Origin: Hyphomicrobiales bacterium
GTDB taxonomy: Bacteria; Pseudomonadota; Alphaproteobacteria; Rhizobiales; Beijerinckiaceae
Reading direction: 5' to 3'
NCBI GenBank assembly: GCA_028290285.1
Contig: JAQGKD010000029.1
Location: 32,832 to 96,831 of the forward strand
Length of the DNA: 64,000 bases
The translations under genes and the position numbers were made by a program. How positions within the stretch are numbered: the first letter of the stretch is position 1; each line of letters starts with the position of its first letter. Positions 50,962 to 60,278 of this stretch are shown one piece after another. The notes under the pieces are model-generated. The model did no database searches. It had not been told where the DNA came from and saw nothing but the letters and a program-made list of their open reading frames with translations.

Positions 50962-52094
50962 GAGCGGCCAAGCGCCTCGAGGCGTACCACGAGTTCCACG
51001 CAATCGGCCTGCATCGCAACGAGATCATGCAGCGGAATTTCCGCAACGGAACGGCGCAGCCGCATAAACTCGACACCTGTCATGTCTTCCAGCGCGCCGC
51101 GCAGATCGGAGATCGCTTCGAGGCGAAGGCCCGCGTTTCGGGCCGCGAGCCACCGGCCCGTCTCGACTGAACTCAACGCGATGGGCACCGCGCCATGCGC
51201 GCTCCCTTCGTAAAGACGGTTCGGCAGCAACCAGTCTGAGTTCTGGCCGGCTTCGAAATAATCGATCGCCCAGGTGAAATGCACATCCTGATACATCGAG
51301 GGCAAATCGCCAGGCTTGTAGACGCCCAGATATCGCACGCCCGGCGCGCCTGCGACCTGACCTTCGAAATCTCGAAACTCCGACGATGACGGCCGCCCCC
51401 GGATCACGACTTCGATGAGACCGGGATGCGCACGGGCGAGCTCCGTCAATATGTCGAGGCTCCTCTGACATCGGATCATGCCGAACCAGCCGATCCGCCA
51501 GGGTGGCCCCAATGGCAGGACGGTATGCCCGGCGTCGCGGTCGATGATTGTCGCGCCGTTCAGTCGAACCATCCGGTTTTCGATGAGCAGATGCGGCATC
51601 CTGACGTTCTGAACAGGCTCGAAATAGCGGCTGAGAAAGGCAGGAGAACTGACGATGAGGAGATCGCAGCTTTTCATCAACCGCCGCTCCAGCGCCCGAA
51701 GTCCCCTGCCCGCAAGACCCTTTGCAAGAAGCAGACGATGGATATCGAGGCTTTCGTATACCAGGGGCACTGGCCTCCCAGCGAGGTTCCGGGCTCGCGC
51801 GGCCAGCACCAGCATTTCCAGATTACGCGCGACGATCACGTCGGCTGAGCCGAACACCTTCCGATAACGGGAAAGTTGTGCAAGTGAGCGGAGGACAAGC
51901 GTGCTGCGTTGCAGGAAACGCGCATCGAAGCTCTGCCCGAGTTCGAGCACCTCGACACCTGGAATGCAGAGCGGCGCCTGCCGGTCTCTCCGAAAGCCGA
52001 TCACCACGACCTCAGCGCCGCCGGCCCGGAGCATCTCGACCCGTCGCGCGACAGCGGGGTCACCGACGTTGTGAACGAAGTAAACGACTTTCAC
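50955..52094 (-). CDS. glycosyltransferase family 4-like (ExoL-like)
   Basis: This 379-residue protein starts at GTG 52094 (GGAGAGA upstream): VKVVYFVHNVGDPAVARRVE. It continues MLRAGGAEVVVIGFRRDRQA, LVYESLDIHRLLLAKGLAGR and GPPWRIGWFGMIRCQRS, with a Rossmann-type C-terminal domain (RYLGVYKPGDLPSMYQDVHF, LPNRLYEGSAHGAVPI). The start YFVH..DPAV.RRV and overall length resemble ExoL. The donor is unknown. Confidence 0.78.
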   Translation of the reverse strand: MKVVYFVHNVGDPAVARRVEMLRAGGAEVVVIGFRRDRQAPLCIPGVEVLELGQSFDARFLQRSTLVLRSLAQLSRYRKVFGSADVIVARNLEMLVLAARARNLAGRPVPLVYESLDIHRLLLAKGLAGRGLRALERRLMKSCDLLIVSSPAFLSRYFEPVQNVRMPHLLIENRMVRLNGATIIDRDAGHTVLPLGPPWRIGWFGMIRCQRSLDILTELARAHPGLIEVVIRGRPSSSEFRDFEGQVAGAPGVRYLGVYKPGDLPSMYQDVHFTWAIDYFEAGQNSDWLLPNRLYEGSAHGAVPIALSSVETGRWLAARNAGLRLEAISDLRGALEDMTGVEFMRLRRSVAEIPLHDLVAMQADCVELVVRLEALGRSQ

Positions 52095-52259
52095 GTGCCG
52101 GTCTCTCCTGCTGCTCCTGCAACGAGATAGCCTTAAGCACCAACGTTGAAAAGGCGCATTTAGGATGTGAATCAATTTTCCGAGAATCGAACTCTGGATA
52201 AGCTTGCAATGAATGCGGCTGTGTCGCGTATGGACGAAGGACAAGGCCGAGTGACATCT

Positions 52260-53207
52260 ATGAGCGAACCTCTCACTTCCACGGCAGCTCAATCTGTTTG
52301 CATCATCATGGCCGCGAAAAACGCGGAAGCGACGATCGGACGCGCTGTAACTTCAGCTTTGCAGCAAGCTTGCGTAACGGAGATCATCGTCGTGGACGAT
52401 GGGTCTGAAGACGACACGCTCGCAGCCGCACACGCGTCTGCGCAGGGCAGCGAGCGGCTGATTGCAATCGCGCTGCCGGAAAACAGGGGCCCCGCCGCGG
52501 CCCGCAACATAGCACTCGCTCGGTCCACGGCGGATTTCGTCTGCGTGCTGGATTCAGATGATTTCATGTTGCCCGATCGCCTGTCGAAGATGCTCCCGCA
52601 AGCGGCCGACTGCGATGTGCTGGGCGACGATCTTTTCTTCTGTACAACCGAAGATCCCACCATCAAGGCCCGTGATCTTCTCGGGCTTCGCAACGGGCGC
52701 ACGCGATTCGTGGGACTGGAGGAATTTGTCCGCAGCAACATCACGCAGCCCAACCAGCCGCGCCGCGAAATGGGCTTCCTGAAGCCCCTCATTTCCAGAC
52801 GCTTTCTCCTCGAACGCGGCCTCACCTACCGAGAAGATCTTCGCCTCGGCGAGGATTACGCGCTCTACGTCGAGGCGCTCCACAAAGGTGCGCGCTTCAA
52901 GCTGATGGAAGCCTGCGGCTACGTTTCCGTTGAACGCGGGGACTCGCTCAGCGCGAGACACACGATCGAGGATCTGCGCGCCCTGCGCGACTTCGACGCA
53001 ACCATGCTCGCCGACCGCCTGCCGGAAGGCGGACGCTCCGCCATCGCGGCGCATATGTTCAATACGGCCTGCCGCCTCGATCATCGCCGCCTCCTTCAAG
53101 CAAAGAAGGAGCGACATTACAGCAAAGCTGTAGCTATTCTTTTCGAAACACGGGGAACGGCCGCCTACATCATGCGTTCGATCCTGCGCGACAAGACCGG
53201 GTTCTGA
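52260..53207 (+). CDS. glycosyltransferase family 2 (ExoU-like)
   Basis: The start is probably ATG 52260 (315 residues); a GTG at 52167 lacks a usable ribosome site. Motifs are SVCIIMAAKNAEATIGRAVT, SALQQACVTEIIVVDDGSED, PENRGPAAARNIALARSTAD and VLDSDDFMLPDRLSKM. They resemble ExoU strongly in the first 130 residues. ExoU adds a late glucose in succinoglycan side-chain assembly. Confidence 0.82.
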   Translation: MSEPLTSTAAQSVCIIMAAKNAEATIGRAVTSALQQACVTEIIVVDDGSEDDTLAAAHASAQGSERLIAIALPENRGPAAARNIALARSTADFVCVLDSDDFMLPDRLSKMLPQAADCDVLGDDLFFCTTEDPTIKARDLLGLRNGRTRFVGLEEFVRSNITQPNQPRREMGFLKPLISRRFLLERGLTYREDLRLGEDYALYVEALHKGARFKLMEACGYVSVERGDSLSARHTIEDLRALRDFDATMLADRLPEGGRSAIAAHMFNTACRLDHRRLLQAKKERHYSKAVAILFETRGTAAYIMRSILRDKTGF

Positions 53208-53388
53208 AAATCCGTCGCATATGCCGCGATCGACTTAGCTAGAAAACAATCTCTGTTTATCTTATTGATAGACAACTGGGCTCACCAGCAAAGTTTGCCA
53301 TAAGTGACGGCTCGAATCCTTGACAGAGGATGGTCGAGGCCACAGACTGGAAAACTAAGGCTTCACGATATTAATCCGGCGGCTCTAC

Positions 53389-55236
53389 ATGCTCGACAAT
53401 CCAAATAGCCTGAAGGCGCGCGGAGAGCGTAGGCCCGGCCTGCGTGACTCCGAAGTCACATGGTCCCTTCAGGAAGCGCGCATTATCCTTCGCAAATATG
53501 GGTGGATGATAGCTGTCATCGCGGGCGCTTTCATCGCGGTGGCCTTTCTCTATTCCGTCACGGCGACGCGGCAGTATACGGCTGTTGCGCGCCTGCTCAT
53601 CGACACGCCGCGCGGCCCGCTGTCGGCCATGGAAGGCTCGACGGGCGCCGGTGGCGGCGGCGGTGGATTGAATGTTCCCGAAGTCGAGAGCCAGCTGCAG
53701 GTCATCCAGTCCGATCGCATCGGCCTCAAGGTCGTTCAGGCGGTAAGCGCGCAGGCGTCTCTCGCCGCCGATGCAAAGAAGCCGGGCTTCGTCGAGTTCC
53801 TCTTCAAGAGCATCGTTTCAATCCCTCGCAATCTGCTGGCTCTCGTGACTGCGGCCGAGCCGGTCGCAGATCTCGATCCTGAACGCGAGGCGCTGAACAA
53901 GATCATGGCCGGCCTCAACGTGCGGCGCCTCGGGTCGTCCTACGTTCTCGAAATTTCCTACACCTCTCCAGTCCCGCAAATGGCTGCCGATGTCGCCAAT
54001 GGCTTTGCCAATGCCTACGTGCAGGACGAAATCGACAGCAAGGCACAAATCTGGAAGCGCGCGAGTCTCTGGCTGCAGGATCGCGTGAACGAATTGCGCG
54101 CGAGATCCGAAGAGGCCGCGCGCGCCGCGCAGGACTTCAAGGCCCAGAATGGCAACAATGCCGAGACATGGCCGAAGGTGCGCGAACTCGACCGCACGGC
54201 AGAAGCCTATGACGCACTCTACTCTGCCTTCCTGAAGCGCTACACCGACTCGGTGCAGCAACAGACGTTCCCCATCACGCAAGCGCGCATCATCAGCGAG
54301 GCCGCGCGCCCCATTTCGCCAAGCCGTCCCTTGCGAGGCATGATTATCGGTCTTGCTGCCGTGCTCGGCCTCGGCCTGGGCACAGCGGTTGCGTTCACGC
54401 GCTGGAGCTTCGACCGCACGATCCGCAGCCCCGCCCAGATCGCGCGCTACGGCATTCGCTGCCTCACCACGTTGCCTCGTCTTCCCAAGGTCATTTCGCG
54501 CGATGCGACACAGGTCATCCGCACCGTCATGCGTGCGCCGCGTTCGCAGTTCACCGAAAACCTGCGGTTGGTGCGCGCCGAGATCAGCATCGTCGAACGC
54601 CAGCGTCCCATGCGCTACATTGGCATCACTTCCGCGCTGTCGGGTGAAGGCAAGACAACAATCGCCGGCAATCTGGCGCAGTTGTTCGCCGCCACGGGGC
54701 CAACCCTGCTGGTTGACGCCGACATGCGCAATCCGCAACTGACGAAGGCGCTCACGCCGATCCTGGCGCCGCGAACTCTCGACAATCGCGAGCCCCCCTG
54801 GCCGGCCAGGACGGCTTCAATCCCCGGTTGCCCGGGGCTGAGCTTCCTCGGTCTCGACCAGGAGCAATTCGGCGCACAGTCGAACTGGTTCGAGCAGGGC
54901 GGATTCGAAGCCATGCTTGAAGAGAACAAGCAGAAATACTCGCGCATCATCGTGGATCTTCCGCCGGCGGGCGTTGTCGCGGAAGCGCGATATGTCGCTC
55001 CCCTGCTGGATGCGATCATCGTCGTCGTCGAGTGGGAGTCGACGCCGGAAGAAGCCTTCATGGCCTGCATCGACGCCTGCGATGTGGAGCCGGGCAAGGT
55101 GTTCGGGGTCATCCTGAACAAGGCGCACCCCGGCCTACTCGTGCAAAGCCAGGGCTCGCCCTATTCGAACAATTATTTCGAACAGGAGGACGAAGCCGAC
55201 TTCGTCGATCTGCGCAAGGGGCGCATCCGGGTCTGA
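53389..55236 (+). CDS. polysaccharide co-polymerase / BY-kinase (ExoP/Wzc-like)
   Basis: This 615-residue protein has a first membrane helix at about residues 37-56 and a second at about 315-335. Between them is a Wzz-like periplasmic part with coiled coil (NELRARSEEAARAAQDFKAQ). The C-terminal ATPase has Walker A SGEGKTT at about 418, Walker A' LLVDADMRNP at about 441 and Walker B RIIVDLPPAG at about 519. No Tyr-rich tail is present; only two Tyr occur in SPYSNNYFEQ near the end. It sets chain length and drives export. A TTGACA lies 64 bases before the start. Confidence 0.87.
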   Translation: MLDNPNSLKARGERRPGLRDSEVTWSLQEARIILRKYGWMIAVIAGAFIAVAFLYSVTATRQYTAVARLLIDTPRGPLSAMEGSTGAGGGGGGLNVPEVESQLQVIQSDRIGLKVVQAVSAQASLAADAKKPGFVEFLFKSIVSIPRNLLALVTAAEPVADLDPEREALNKIMAGLNVRRLGSSYVLEISYTSPVPQMAADVANGFANAYVQDEIDSKAQIWKRASLWLQDRVNELRARSEEAARAAQDFKAQNGNNAETWPKVRELDRTAEAYDALYSAFLKRYTDSVQQQTFPITQARIISEAARPISPSRPLRGMIIGLAAVLGLGLGTAVAFTRWSFDRTIRSPAQIARYGIRCLTTLPRLPKVISRDATQVIRTVMRAPRSQFTENLRLVRAEISIVERQRPMRYIGITSALSGEGKTTIAGNLAQLFAATGPTLLVDADMRNPQLTKALTPILAPRTLDNREPPWPARTASIPGCPGLSFLGLDQEQFGAQSNWFEQGGFEAMLEENKQKYSRIIVDLPPAGVVAEARYVAPLLDAIIVVVEWESTPEEAFMACIDACDVEPGKVFGVILNKAHPGLLVQSQGSPYSNNYFEQEDEADFVDLRKGRIRV

Positions 55237-55283
55237 CATCGCGTCACTCAAGTTCACCAACGAACGCTCTCGAGGAGAACCGC

Positions 55284-56309
55284 GTGGCGGAACGCGCCAT
55301 CGACTTCATCAGCATCGTCATGCCCGCGCTCAATGAAGCGCGTCATATCGAAGCTGCCATCGCAAGCATCGAGCCTGCTGGCGCCGCCTTCGACTACGAA
55401 ATTCTCGTCCTCGACGGCGGCAGCACGGATGAGACGGCTGCAATCGTCACGCGGCTTGCAGCGGCCAATCCGCGCATTCGCCTGATCGCAAACCCCGAGC
55501 GTACCCAGGCCGCAGCGACCAATGCAGCCGCACGTCTCGCCAATGCCCGCTCCTCCCTGCTGCTGCGTGCCGATTGTCATGCGCATTACCCGCCGGATTT
55601 CGCGCAGATCTGCCTTGCGGCCTTCAGCGCGCACGCTTGCGCATCGGTCGTCGTGCCCATGCTGACAGTCGGCCGGTCCTGCATGCAGACCGCCATCGCC
55701 GCGGCGCAGAACTCGCGGCTTGGGAACGGCGGATCGTCGCACCGCATCGCCGGTTCGTCCGGTTATGTCGACCACGGACATCACGCGCTGTTCGACCGAG
55801 CTCTCTTCCTGTCCGTCGGTGGCTACGACGAGACCATGCCGTCGAACGAGGACGCGGAACTCGACCGGCGCCTGACCGAAGCGGGGCACAGGATCTGGCT
55901 CTGCGGTGACGCAACCATTGAGTATTTCCCGCGCTCGGATCTGCAATCCCTTGCCCGCCAGTATTTCGCTTACGGCGCGGGACGCGCGAGCACGATACTG
56001 CGGCATCGCATGCGGCCGAAATTGCGGCAGCTTTTTCCGCTCTTCGCCTTTACCGGATGCCTGCTGTCCCTGGCGCTCAGCGTGGTCGACGTGCGGTTCG
56101 CCGGCCTTGCTGCGAGCTACCTGCTGCTCTGCCTCGGGTGGGGCGCAGTACTCGCGCTGCGCGAACGTGAACCATGCGCTCTGCTGGCCGGCCCAGCCGC
56201 CATCACCATGCATATGGCCTGGGCCATAGGCTTTCTCACGCGTCTGATGCGAACCAAAGCTCAGGTGCCTCAGGGCGCAGCAGGGCCAAGCGGGATCTGC
56301 AACAGCTGA
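55284..56309 (+). CDS. glycosyltransferase family 2 with membrane helices (ExoA-like)
   Basis: This 341-residue protein starts at GTG 55284 with GAGGAG upstream. It has FISIVMPALNEARHIEAAIA, YEILVLDGGSTDETAAIVTR, LLLRADCHAHYPPDFAQICL and GYDETMPSNEDAELDRRLTE, followed by three hydrophobic helices near the C-terminus. The RADCHAHYPPDF wording matches ExoA, a beta-1,3-glucosyltransferase of succinoglycan assembly. Its last 40 bases overlap the minus-strand proline-rich gene. Confidence 0.85.
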   Translation: MAERAIDFISIVMPALNEARHIEAAIASIEPAGAAFDYEILVLDGGSTDETAAIVTRLAAANPRIRLIANPERTQAAATNAAARLANARSSLLLRADCHAHYPPDFAQICLAAFSAHACASVVVPMLTVGRSCMQTAIAAAQNSRLGNGGSSHRIAGSSGYVDHGHHALFDRALFLSVGGYDETMPSNEDAELDRRLTEAGHRIWLCGDATIEYFPRSDLQSLARQYFAYGAGRASTILRHRMRPKLRQLFPLFAFTGCLLSLALSVVDVRFAGLAASYLLLCLGWGAVLALREREPCALLAGPAAITMHMAWAIGFLTRLMRTKAQVPQGAAGPSGICNS

Positions 56310-57058
56310 AACCCGCCCAGCGCCACGCCCTGCATTTCGCTGGAAGAGAGAGACGGCCCGAGGCTCAGCAGCACTCCGTCCACATCGCCATGGATGAGGC
56401 CCTGCAACCCCGACGTCCAGCCGAGACTGACCGGATTGACTGTCACGCCTGCGCTGGATTTGACGAGGCTCTGGAGCTTGTCTCCCCCCTCGCCCGTCGA
56501 ACTGACGGCGATGCGACGTCCCTCGAGATCCTGCGGACGGCGCACATCGGGACTGACGAGCATCACGATCGTGCGCCCGGCAGGGCGTGAAATGGTCGCA
56601 GCCTGCTGCGGTGGCACACCGACTGCGACAGCATTCGGAGGCTTCCCTTGGGGTGCGGCAGGCACTTGGGGCACCGAGGCAACGCCCCTGTCGACATTGT
56701 CCCGCTTACTTGCGTCCTGGCTACCCGAGGGGCGCCGCGGCGGCATGGGGCCGACCAGCGGCCAACGTCGCGCGACAACTGGGGCTGGGCGGGCTGGCGT
56801 TGGCTTGGGCTTCGATGTGTCTCCGCCCGCTCTGGGTGCTGTGCGCCCCTGTGCTGGCGTCAGGTCGTCCGGCTCCGGCGCTTCAAAAATGGGTGGTAAT
56901 TCAGTGGCTTCCACCCCGTCCGGACTGGAAAGCTGTGCCGTGACGACCCGCCCCTCGGAAGGGGCCTCTGTCACCGGTGCTGCCTTGACGGAGCCGTGAG
57001 GCGCTAGCGCATAGACCAGCGCGATGGTGACCGATCGGAAGATCTGCGAAAGCTTCAC
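56270..57058 (-). CDS. secreted proline-rich protein of unknown function
   Basis: This 262-residue protein has a signal peptide (ending SVKAAP), a long Pro/Ala/Arg-rich linker (residues about 50-160), and a C-terminal segment TIVMLVSPDVRRPQDLEGRR, IAVSSTGEGGDKLQSLVKSS and LIHGDVDGVLLSL. The C-terminal part resembles half of a TAXI-type periplasmic binding protein. It lies antisense between the ExoA-like and ExoF-like genes, overlapping the ExoA-like gene end by 40 bases. Codon use and spacing look like a real gene, but I do not recognise its family. Confidence 0.6.
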   Translation of the reverse strand: MKLSQIFRSVTIALVYALAPHGSVKAAPVTEAPSEGRVVTAQLSSPDGVEATELPPIFEAPEPDDLTPAQGRTAPRAGGDTSKPKPTPARPAPVVARRWPLVGPMPPRRPSGSQDASKRDNVDRGVASVPQVPAAPQGKPPNAVAVGVPPQQAATISRPAGRTIVMLVSPDVRRPQDLEGRRIAVSSTGEGGDKLQSLVKSSAGVTVNPVSLGWTSGLQGLIHGDVDGVLLSLGPSLSSSEMQGVALGGFQLLQIPLGPAAP

Positions 57059-57188
57059 GAGCTCTTAAGCCTCTCAACAAATAAGCAAGGCCGCGCCCGG
57101 GCTGCCTCTGTTTTGTGATAAACTCACGTTACAGCGTTCGTTACAATCGTTTATGCTCCACTTACAAGCCTACAAGTATGAGGGAATT

Positions 57189-58457
57189 ATGATGGTCGCT
57201 GGTCGAAACCTGCGCCGTGTGAGGACAATGGGCGTTCTCGCAGCTTTAGCTGTTCTGGTTGCATCGCCAGCCGTCGCGGATCCGTACCGTCTGGCTGCGG
57301 GTGATATCGTGCAACTCACCGTCGTCGGGTTTCCCGACCTGAAGCAGCGCACGCCCATCAACGTGGATGGAGAGGTGATGCTGCCGCTCGTCGGCGCGAT
57401 AAAGGCCGCCGGGCAAACGGTGACTGAACTCTCGAATGCCGTGAAAGCCAGATTCGCAAACAAGGTGATGCAGCAGCGTGGGCCCGACGGCCGTGCTGGC
57501 TCCATCGTGGTCGCGCCCGACGAAGTCACGATCGACATCGCCGAATACAGGCCGATTTACCTGCGGGGAGATATTTCCAAGCCCGGCGACGTTCCCTTCC
57601 GCCCCGGAATGACCGTTCGCCAGGCCATTTCCGTCGCAGGTGGGTACGACGTCATACGCTTCCGCAGCGGCAACCCGGTTGTCGAGTCCGTCCAGTTGCG
57701 CGGCGACGCGTCCAGCTTGTGGAGCGAGGTGCTTCGATACAGCGCGATAGTCTGGCGGCTGCGCGCCGAAATGGGCCAGGAAACTGCGCCGGACAAGAGC
57801 ATTTACGCCAAGTCTCCGCTGACCCCTCAGATGATCGACCTGGCCTACAAGACCGAGGCCGATCAGTTGGCGACACGGCGTGTCGAACGCGACCGCGAGG
57901 CCAATTATCTCCGGGTCGTGATCACGCAGAGCGACAAACGAATTGCCCTTCTGAGCGAGCAGCAGAAGAACGAAGAGGAAGGCAGCAAACAGGATGCCGA
58001 AGACTTCGACCGCGTCGCCAAGCTCTTCGAAAAGGGCAATACGTCGATTACGCGTTTCTCGGACTCCCGCCGCGCCATGCTGCTGTCCGCGACGCGCATC
58101 CTCCAGACCGGTTCTGCCGTCGCACAGGTCGAACGCGAACGCGAGGAGTTGAAGAAGACTCTCGCCGACCTCGACGACAAGCGTCGCATTCTGGCTCTCA
58201 CGGAGATGCAGGAAACCGAGGGAAAGCTGCTTCAGGCGAAGGCAAAGCTCAATTCGGCGCAGGAGCAGCTGATGTACTCGACCAAGATGCGTGCGCAGCT
58301 CGGGTCCAGCACCGAAAAACAGGTTGAACTCGTGATCGTCCGTCAAACCCAAAAGGGCCGCGAGCGCATCGTTGCCCAGGAAGACACGGAACTTTGGCCT
58401 GGCGATTCCGTCGAGGTGGCGCTCGACATGAGCCAGCTCTTGTCCTTCCCGAACTGA
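57189..58457 (+). CDS. polysaccharide export protein (ExoF/Wza-like)
   Basis: This 422-residue secreted protein starts at one of two adjacent ATGs after AGGGA. A signal segment ends near SPAVAD. The export domain reads YRLAAGDIVQLTVVGFPDLK and PINVDGEVMLPLVGAIKAAG, followed by SLBB-like IYLRGDISKPGDVPFRPGMT. A coiled coil fills about residues 220-380 (VERDREANYLRVVITQSDKR). This is the ExoF-type outer-membrane-linked export component. It belongs with the ExoP-like protein in moving the polymer across the envelope. Confidence 0.85.
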   Translation: MMVAGRNLRRVRTMGVLAALAVLVASPAVADPYRLAAGDIVQLTVVGFPDLKQRTPINVDGEVMLPLVGAIKAAGQTVTELSNAVKARFANKVMQQRGPDGRAGSIVVAPDEVTIDIAEYRPIYLRGDISKPGDVPFRPGMTVRQAISVAGGYDVIRFRSGNPVVESVQLRGDASSLWSEVLRYSAIVWRLRAEMGQETAPDKSIYAKSPLTPQMIDLAYKTEADQLATRRVERDREANYLRVVITQSDKRIALLSEQQKNEEEGSKQDAEDFDRVAKLFEKGNTSITRFSDSRRAMLLSATRILQTGSAVAQVEREREELKKTLADLDDKRRILALTEMQETEGKLLQAKAKLNSAQEQLMYSTKMRAQLGSSTEKQVELVIVRQTQKGRERIVAQEDTELWPGDSVEVALDMSQLLSFPN

Positions 58458-58498
58458 CGTCAGCCCCGCACCGATACCCGGCCCGGGCCGCCGAACGC

Positions 58499-59434
58499 TT
58501 GACATTCGGCGGCCCAGGACCACAAGAGGCGCGAGAAGCCGCATCCGCCGCGGCACATTGGCTTGCGCCCGGCTGGACGAACTTGCGGTATCGCCTCGAA
58601 TACATTCTTTTTCGCCTCATCGCCGGCCTGGCAGGCGCTCTGCCGCTGGAGACTGCGTCGAGGGTCAGCGGAGCGGCCTGGCGGCTGATCGCGCCTCTTC
58701 TGAAGCGGCATCGCCGCGCCATGACACATCTGGCACTGGCATTTCCAGAAACCAGCGAGGCCGAGCGCGAGACAATCGCCCGTGACATGTGGGAGACGCT
58801 GGGCCGCGTCTTCGCCGAATCCTTTCATCTCGACGAACTCGCAGCCTCCGATCGCATCACGATCGAGAACGAGACAGAACTGCGCGAGATGCTGTCCCAG
58901 ACGAATGGCTTCGTCGCCTGCGCCGCCCATCAGGGAAATTGGGAAATCGCGGTCGTCGGCCTTGCCCGCATGGGCTACCGCACAGCCGGCATCTACCAGC
59001 GCATCAAGAATCCCTATGTGGACGAAATGGCGCGACGGGTGCGGGCGCCGCTCTATCCCGGCGGGCTCTTCCCGAAACAGCCAGCGACTGCGTTGACTGT
59101 CCTGCGCTATGTGAAATCCGGCGGCGTTCTCTCCATCATGGCCGACCTTCGCGAGACGCGCGGCGTGAAAGTGCCGTTCTTCGGCCGTCCCGCGCCCTCG
59201 ACCCCCTTCCCGGCGCTTATCGCAGTCTCGCAGAACAAGCCGCTCTTCGCCGCGCAGGTCGTTCGCGACCCCGGCGTGCGTTTTCGCATTTCGATGCGCC
59301 CGGTCGAGGTGCCTCGCACCGGCGATCGCGAGGCCGACATCGCCGCAGCAACGGCCAATCTCCAGGCCATGTTCGAGGACTCGATCCGCCGCCATCCCGA
59401 TCAATGGATGTGGGGTCATCGGCGCTGGGGCTGA
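58499..59434 (+). CDS. LpxL/HtrB-type lipid A acyltransferase family protein
   Basis: The start is unclear. TTG 58499 is used here, giving 311 residues; a later TTG near LRYRLEYILFRL is also plausible and no clear ribosome site is seen. Motifs are FVACAAHQGNWEIAVVGLAR (H-X4-E catalytic pair), IYQRIKNPYVDEMARRVR, VLSIMADLRETRGVKVPFFG and DQWMWGHRRW at the end, all typical of lauroyl/myristoyl-ACP acyltransferases of lipid A. It acts at the inner membrane. The upstream ExoF-like gene ends 41 bases before it. Confidence 0.83.
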   Translation: MTFGGPGPQEAREAASAAAHWLAPGWTNLRYRLEYILFRLIAGLAGALPLETASRVSGAAWRLIAPLLKRHRRAMTHLALAFPETSEAERETIARDMWETLGRVFAESFHLDELAASDRITIENETELREMLSQTNGFVACAAHQGNWEIAVVGLARMGYRTAGIYQRIKNPYVDEMARRVRAPLYPGGLFPKQPATALTVLRYVKSGGVLSIMADLRETRGVKVPFFGRPAPSTPFPALIAVSQNKPLFAAQVVRDPGVRFRISMRPVEVPRTGDREADIAAATANLQAMFEDSIRRHPDQWMWGHRRWG

Positions 59435-59491
59435 CCCAGCGCTGGTCCATGCTAGACTGGGACACCTTTTCTCTTCACGGGATACACAGAC

Positions 59492-60268
59492 GTGCGCATT
59501 TCGACCTGGAACGTCAATTCGGTCCGCCAGAGGCTCGAGCATCTGCTCGCCTATCTGAAGGAGGTCGAGCCCGACGTTCTCTGCCTGCAGGAACTGAAAT
59601 GCATGGACGAAGCCTTCCCGAGGCTCGAGGTCGAGTCTGCCGGATATAACGTCGCGGTCCACGGGCAGAAGACCTTCAATGGCGTCGCCATCCTTTCCAA
59701 GCGCCCCGTCGAGGTGCGCACCGGCCTTCCCGGCGACGAGATGGACGCGCATGCCCGCTACATTGAGGCGACCATTCCCGATGGCGACAAGGTCGTCCGC
59801 GTGGCCTCGATCTACCTGCCGAACGGCAACCCCGTCGGAACTGAGAAATACACATACAAGCTCGCCTGGATGGATCGGCTCATCGCCCATACACGCGAAT
59901 TGCTGAAGCTCGAGGAACCGCTCGTGCTGGCAGGCGACTACAACGTCATTCCCGGCCCGCGCGACGCTTACGATCCGGCGGCCTGGGCGAACGACGCGTT
60001 GTTCCTGCCCCAGACTCGCGAGCGCTTTCGCACCTTGCTCAACCTCGGTCTGACCGATGCGCTGCGCTCCGTCAGCGACGATGCCGGTCTCTACACGTTC
60101 TGGGATTATCAAGCGGGCGCGTGGCAGAAGAATCTTGGCATTCGCATCGATCACCTTCTGCTGTCGCCGCAGGCTGCCGATCGGCTGCGCAACGTCACCA
60201 TCGACAAGCACATGCGCGCGCTGGAAAAACCCTCCGATCACGTGCCGATCCGCATCGACCTGGCCTGA
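59492..60268 (+). CDS. xthA: exodeoxyribonuclease III
   Basis: This 258-residue protein starts at GTG 59492. It has STWNVNSVRQRLEHLLAYLK, catalytic Glu34 in CLQELKCMDE, the metal Asp/Asn pair in LAGDYNVIPGPRDAYDP, and the ending KPSDHVPIRIDLA with the catalytic His. It is a class II AP endonuclease/3'-exonuclease of base-excision repair, at full family length. It follows the acyltransferase by 57 bases and precedes the cyclase by 10. Confidence 0.94.
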   Translation: MRISTWNVNSVRQRLEHLLAYLKEVEPDVLCLQELKCMDEAFPRLEVESAGYNVAVHGQKTFNGVAILSKRPVEVRTGLPGDEMDAHARYIEATIPDGDKVVRVASIYLPNGNPVGTEKYTYKLAWMDRLIAHTRELLKLEEPLVLAGDYNVIPGPRDAYDPAAWANDALFLPQTRERFRTLLNLGLTDALRSVSDDAGLYTFWDYQAGAWQKNLGIRIDHLLLSPQAADRLRNVTIDKHMRALEKPSDHVPIRIDLA

Positions 60269-60278
60269 CGGAGAGCGC

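Noticed and set aside
53308..53320. Sequence ggctcgaatcc like a tRNA T-arm
   Set aside because: No acceptor stem, anticodon arm or matching D-arm could be built around it, so no tRNA is called.
53320..53348. TTGACA-N17-CAGACT as a promoter of the ExoP-like gene
   Set aside because: The -10 match is poor (3 of 6), so it is only mentioned in the gene entry.
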